Assembly: GCA_902797275.1 (NCBI GenBank)
Contig: CADBSI010000002.1
Coordinates: 1-26,951, forward strand
Direction of reading: 5' to 3'
Source: an uncultured Erysipelotrichaceae bacterium
GTDB taxonomy: Bacteria > Bacillota_I > Bacilli_A > RF39 > UBA660
Length of the DNA stretch: 26,951 nt
Shown: positions 25,001 to 26,951 of the stretch, piece by piece
How the letters are laid out: each line of letters begins with the position of its first letter
How positions within the stretch are numbered: the stretch's first letter is position 1
Position numbers and translations under genes: made by a program
Notes under the pieces: generated by a model
What the model was told of the DNA's origin: nothing
Seen by the model: only the letters and a program-made list of their open reading frames with translations
Database searches by the model: none

Positions 25001-26664
25001 AAGAAATAACTAATATTATTCGCTATTTGGATTCTATTGCTAATAAAGAAAATATTATGATTAATCAATTATGGTTAAATAGAATTCCTGATTTTATTAA
25101 AGTAGATGCTTTAAAATCTAAGTATAATTATAAAAAAGATTTAACAATAAGTCCTATTATTGGTGAAATAGATGATCCAGTTAATCAACAACAACATTTG
25201 TTAACTCTTCGATTAACAGATTTTGGTAATACTATTATATATGGTATACCAGGAAGTGGTAAAGAATTATTATTAACAACAATTGTATATTCTAGTGCAA
25301 CTATGTATACTCCAGAAGAGGTTAATTTCTATATCTTAGATTTTGCTTCTGAAACCATGCTTAATTTAAAAGATTTGCCTCAAGTAGGTGATGTTATCTT
25401 ATCAAATGATAAAGAAAAAATAGAAAATTTATTTAAGTTATTAAATACTTATTTAATTGATAGACGACAATTATTCTTAAATTATTCTGGTAGCATTATG
25501 GAATATAAAAAAGCAACCGGTAAAAATATTCCTTCAATTGTTGTTATGATAAATGGTTTTGATTCTTTTAATGAAACTTATTCTGATTATGTAGAATTAT
25601 TAACTAAATATACAAGAGAATGTCCAAGATTTGGAATATACTTTATAATAACTGCAACTGGAAGTAGTTCCGTTCGTTATAAACTAAGTCAAAACTTTAA
25701 AAATGTCTTAGCACTTGAATTAAATGATCGAAGTGATTATTATTCAATTATTGGTAAAACTCAAGTAATGCCATCTAAAGCAATAGGACGTGGTCTTGTT
25801 AAAATAAAAGATGCTATTTATGAATTTCAAACAGCATATCCAACTAAAAAAGAAGAAAGTAGTAAATTCTTTAAAGAAGTTGCAATTAAATTAAATGAAG
25901 AATACAAAAATAAAGCTTTAAAAATACCAGTATTACCTGATAAAGTTAATAGTTCTTGCTTTAATAATTTTACTTTAGATAAATTACCAATTGGTATTTA
26001 TAAAGATAATTTAGAAGATTGTAATTTTAATTTTAAAACTAATTTCTTTAATAAAGTAGTAGCAAGTGATATTAACAATACTTTATCTTTTACTAAAGAA
26101 TTATTATTTGAATTAAGTAATATTGAAAATACTAAAACTTATTTATTTGATAATAATATAATTAAAGAAAATTATAGTAATATTACTAAATATAATACTT
26201 CATATGAGGAAGTATTAAATGGGTTAATAGATAATTTAACTAAAGCTATTGAAAGTAATAATACTAATTTACAAAATATGGTATTTGTTATTTATGATTT
26301 TAATAATTTTAAAAATAAATTAAGCGATGTTGGTAAAATCTTAAAATCTTTATATGATTTAAATATAAAACTACCTATTATTAATTTTATTGTTATTGAT
26401 TCAGTTGATACTTTTAAGAAGTTTGAATTTGAAGCTTGGTATAAGGAAATAAGTGATCCAGAAACTGCTATTTGGATTGGTGAAGGTATTAGTAATCAAT
26501 TTACAATTAAATTAACAAGAAGTTCTGATAGGCAATTACAAGTTCCAATTAAAAATGATTTTGGTTATATTGTTGTATCAGGTAGACATGCTTTAATAAA
26601 AGTATTAGAGTTTGATGCTAGTAAAGTAGTTAATAATGTAAATGATATTGAGGAGTTGATATAA
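22087..26664 (+). CDS. essC: EssC, FtsK/SpoIIIE-family ATPase of type VIIb secretion
   Basis: A 1525-residue membrane ATPase, close to the length of Bacillus and Staphylococcus EssC. The N-terminus has FHA-like domains (about 1-95 and 100-185; ITIGNSNSDITYVNDYLRSF). Two transmembrane helices follow (about 252-275 and 288-312), then a cytoplasmic chain of ATPase modules. D1 has a canonical Walker A GMTGSGKS at 707-714 and Walker B IIISDEF with D829-E830. D2 has Walker A GIPGSGKE at 1053-1060 but its Walker B region reads MINGFD (1154-1159), lacking the usual acidic pair. A C-terminal D3 is degenerate (VVASDINNTLSF, no GKT). It recognises and drives Esx substrates through the membrane. Its gene has its own promoter and is coupled to the next gene (TAATG). 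Confidence 0.95.
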   Translation: MKILVLKKERIITTSLPNNIYGDFQIIDVLENGNQIDLITIKEQDGKWLLTNTVDTSIIVNNNLVNSVFLTDYFSCEILYRKSDYKYILYCLPTYDKTTLYNIVDANITIGNSNSDITYVNDYLRSFNVKIYYDNAWYIEVFSDTYLVYRNNKSITKERLFNGDVIFIMGLRIVVLGNYMIINNPFNNVRINANKLRAIKLGVASSKSEIDEELEIYDEEDYFFRTPRFKRSVVLEKFKIDSPPENQDPEGMPFFLTLASSMTMAATSSMSLYTVISRLNEGASFKSILPSLIITVVTLIASFIVPIISRVWQKNSNKKKEALRQEKYTNYVSERKKEIDDKMEEQKFILVENNLTNKQCFDIIMNRENNLWERKIEHDDFLNLRIGTGNIKAPVEIDYEKERFTLVDDNLKKLLQDVAGSEKELDNVPVSISLTEKYIVSITSELKLGYQFLETLVLQMMTFHSYEELKIVILTSNENETYFEYLKLTPFVWNDYKTFRFFGTTKDEINQISLYLTDEFNKRKFSDKDNYNNKDGYKNNLPYYVIITDDYKTIRNIEIFKKILENDNNLGFSIIAIDRSLRRLPDDSKAFINLTNDVSLMLEPDLTNGVKQEFKADFNTLNMNLLTTKVCNVPIELQNGRFSLPTTYTFLEMYNVGRVEQLNILARWKESNPINSLAAPIGISDTGDILYLDIHEKVHGPHGLIAGMTGSGKSEFIITYILSMAINYRPEEVSFVLIDYKGGGLAGAFENKDTGIKLPHIAGIITNLDKTEINRALSSLNSELRRRQKVFNEARDKLNESTIDIYKYQKLYRNKQVDEPMSHLIIISDEFAELKMQQPEFMDELMSIARIGRSLGVHLILATQKPSGIVNDQIWSNSRFKVCLKVQDKSDSMDMLKRPDAASITNIGAFFLQVGFNEYFYYGQSAWSGASYYPSDFRIKKVDTAIDFINNYGAIYKTIDIQKQNKLKPQGEEITNIIRYLDSIANKENIMINQLWLNRIPDFIKVDALKSKYNYKKDLTISPIIGEIDDPVNQQQHLLTLRLTDFGNTIIYGIPGSGKELLLTTIVYSSATMYTPEEVNFYILDFASETMLNLKDLPQVGDVILSNDKEKIENLFKLLNTYLIDRRQLFLNYSGSIMEYKKATGKNIPSIVVMINGFDSFNETYSDYVELLTKYTRECPRFGIYFIITATGSSSVRYKLSQNFKNVLALELNDRSDYYSIIGKTQVMPSKAIGRGLVKIKDAIYEFQTAYPTKKEESSKFFKEVAIKLNEEYKNKALKIPVLPDKVNSSCFNNFTLDKLPIGIYKDNLEDCNFNFKTNFFNKVVASDINNTLSFTKELLFELSNIENTKTYLFDNNIIKENYSNITKYNTSYEEVLNGLIDNLTKAIESNNTNLQNMVFVIYDFNNFKNKLSDVGKILKSLYDLNIKLPIINFIVIDSVDTFKKFEFEAWYKEISDPETAIWIGEGISNQFTIKLTRSSDRQLQVPIKNDFGYIVVSGRHALIKVLEFDASKVVNNVNDIEELI

Positions 26665-26918
26665 TGAAATATAAAGTCTTGGTTGAAGTTTATGTTCCTG
26701 AACTTGATGTAAGTTATGATTTATTTATTCCTGCTAATAAAAAAGTTGGAAATGTTGTTCTTTTACTAGTAAAAGCTATTAATGAATTATCAGAGGGAGC
26801 ATATCCAGTTAGTGTTAATCATGCTTTAATGAATAGTGATACTTGTATGATTTATGATTTAGATTTAAATATGAAAGATGCTGCTATTTTAAATGGAACC
26901 AAATTGATTTTAGTGTAG
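26664..26918 (+). CDS. esaB: EsaB/YukD-like ubiquitin-fold protein
   Basis: An 84-residue cytoplasmic protein starting in the TAATG overlap with the essC stop. It has the YukD/EsaB layout: KYKVLVEVYVPELDVSYDLFIPANKKVGNVVLLLVKAI is a beta hairpin then helix, followed by a MIYDLDLNMKDAAILNGTKLILV ending, where the YDL.L...A.I.NGT.L.LV pattern is characteristic. EsaB/YukD is a ubiquitin-like component of T7SSb that binds EssC-related parts and is needed for secretion. Here the gene follows essC instead of preceding it as in Staphylococcus. Confidence 0.9.
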   Translation: MKYKVLVEVYVPELDVSYDLFIPANKKVGNVVLLLVKAINELSEGAYPVSVNHALMNSDTCMIYDLDLNMKDAAILNGTKLILV

Positions 26919-26920
26919 TT

Positions 26921-26951
26921 AGGTAGGACTTAGTCCTATCTTTCTTTTATT
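26921..26951 (+). terminator. Terminator after esaB
   Basis: AGGTAGGAC (26921-26929) pairs with GTCCTATCT (26933-26941), nine pairs with one G-T, around a TTA loop, followed by TTTCTTTTATT to the window end. It closes the essC-esaB transcription unit. Confidence 0.88.

Overview
This window comes from a very AT-rich, low-GC Gram-positive bacterium (Bacillota), probably a host-associated member of the Bacilli. Three things point there. A clear SigG sporulation sigma factor indicates an endospore former or a recent descendant of one. A type VIIb secretion locus with EssC and an EsaB/YukD-like protein is typical of Firmicutes. The genetic code is standard: the flippase gene (end 7798) and the permease gene (end 18597) terminate at TGA, and tryptophan is written TGG, so this is not a UGA=Trp mollicute despite the mollicute-like composition. 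All genes lie on the + strand.

Region 1 (1-11538) is the back half of a surface polysaccharide cluster. It holds the end of a phosphoglycosyl transferase, a GT2 glycosyltransferase, a protein with two fused GT4 domains, an EpsG/Wzy-like polymerase, another GT4, a TupA-like ATP-grasp protein, a Wzx flippase, a DUF362 protein, a UDP-glucuronate epimerase-like enzyme and UDP-glucose 6-dehydrogenase. Genes are tightly packed, often overlapping by 1-11 bases. Together they suggest a Wzx/Wzy-type polymer with uronic acid (GlcA/GalA) residues, possibly carrying amino-acid or peptide decoration.

Region 2 (11540-18822) is a set of housekeeping and sporulation genes: a membrane-anchored DUF3048 (YerB-like) protein, sigG, a DUF4358-like lipoprotein, a membrane acyltransferase, rluB, a PF06541-type membrane protein and a small unknown protein, ending at a strong terminator. 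The acyltransferase gene is interrupted by a complete group II intron (14995-16896). Its ends, domain V/VI, IBS/EBS pairings and reading-frame arithmetic all agree, and splicing would restore a 317-residue protein.

Region 3 (18823-26951) is a type VII (T7SSb) locus in two transcription units. The first starts at an extended -10 promoter and encodes two small WXG100-type proteins, then, after an intercistronic hairpin, a 610-residue acidic protein and a 206-residue helical protein, neither of which I recognise. It ends at a terminator whose 3' half overlaps the promoter of the second unit, which encodes EssC (1525 residues) and an EsaB/YukD-like ubiquitin-fold protein and ends in a terminator at the window edge. 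EsaA, EssA and EssB are not in the window. The two unrecognised proteins between the Esx pair and EssC are the best candidates for undescribed system components or cargo.
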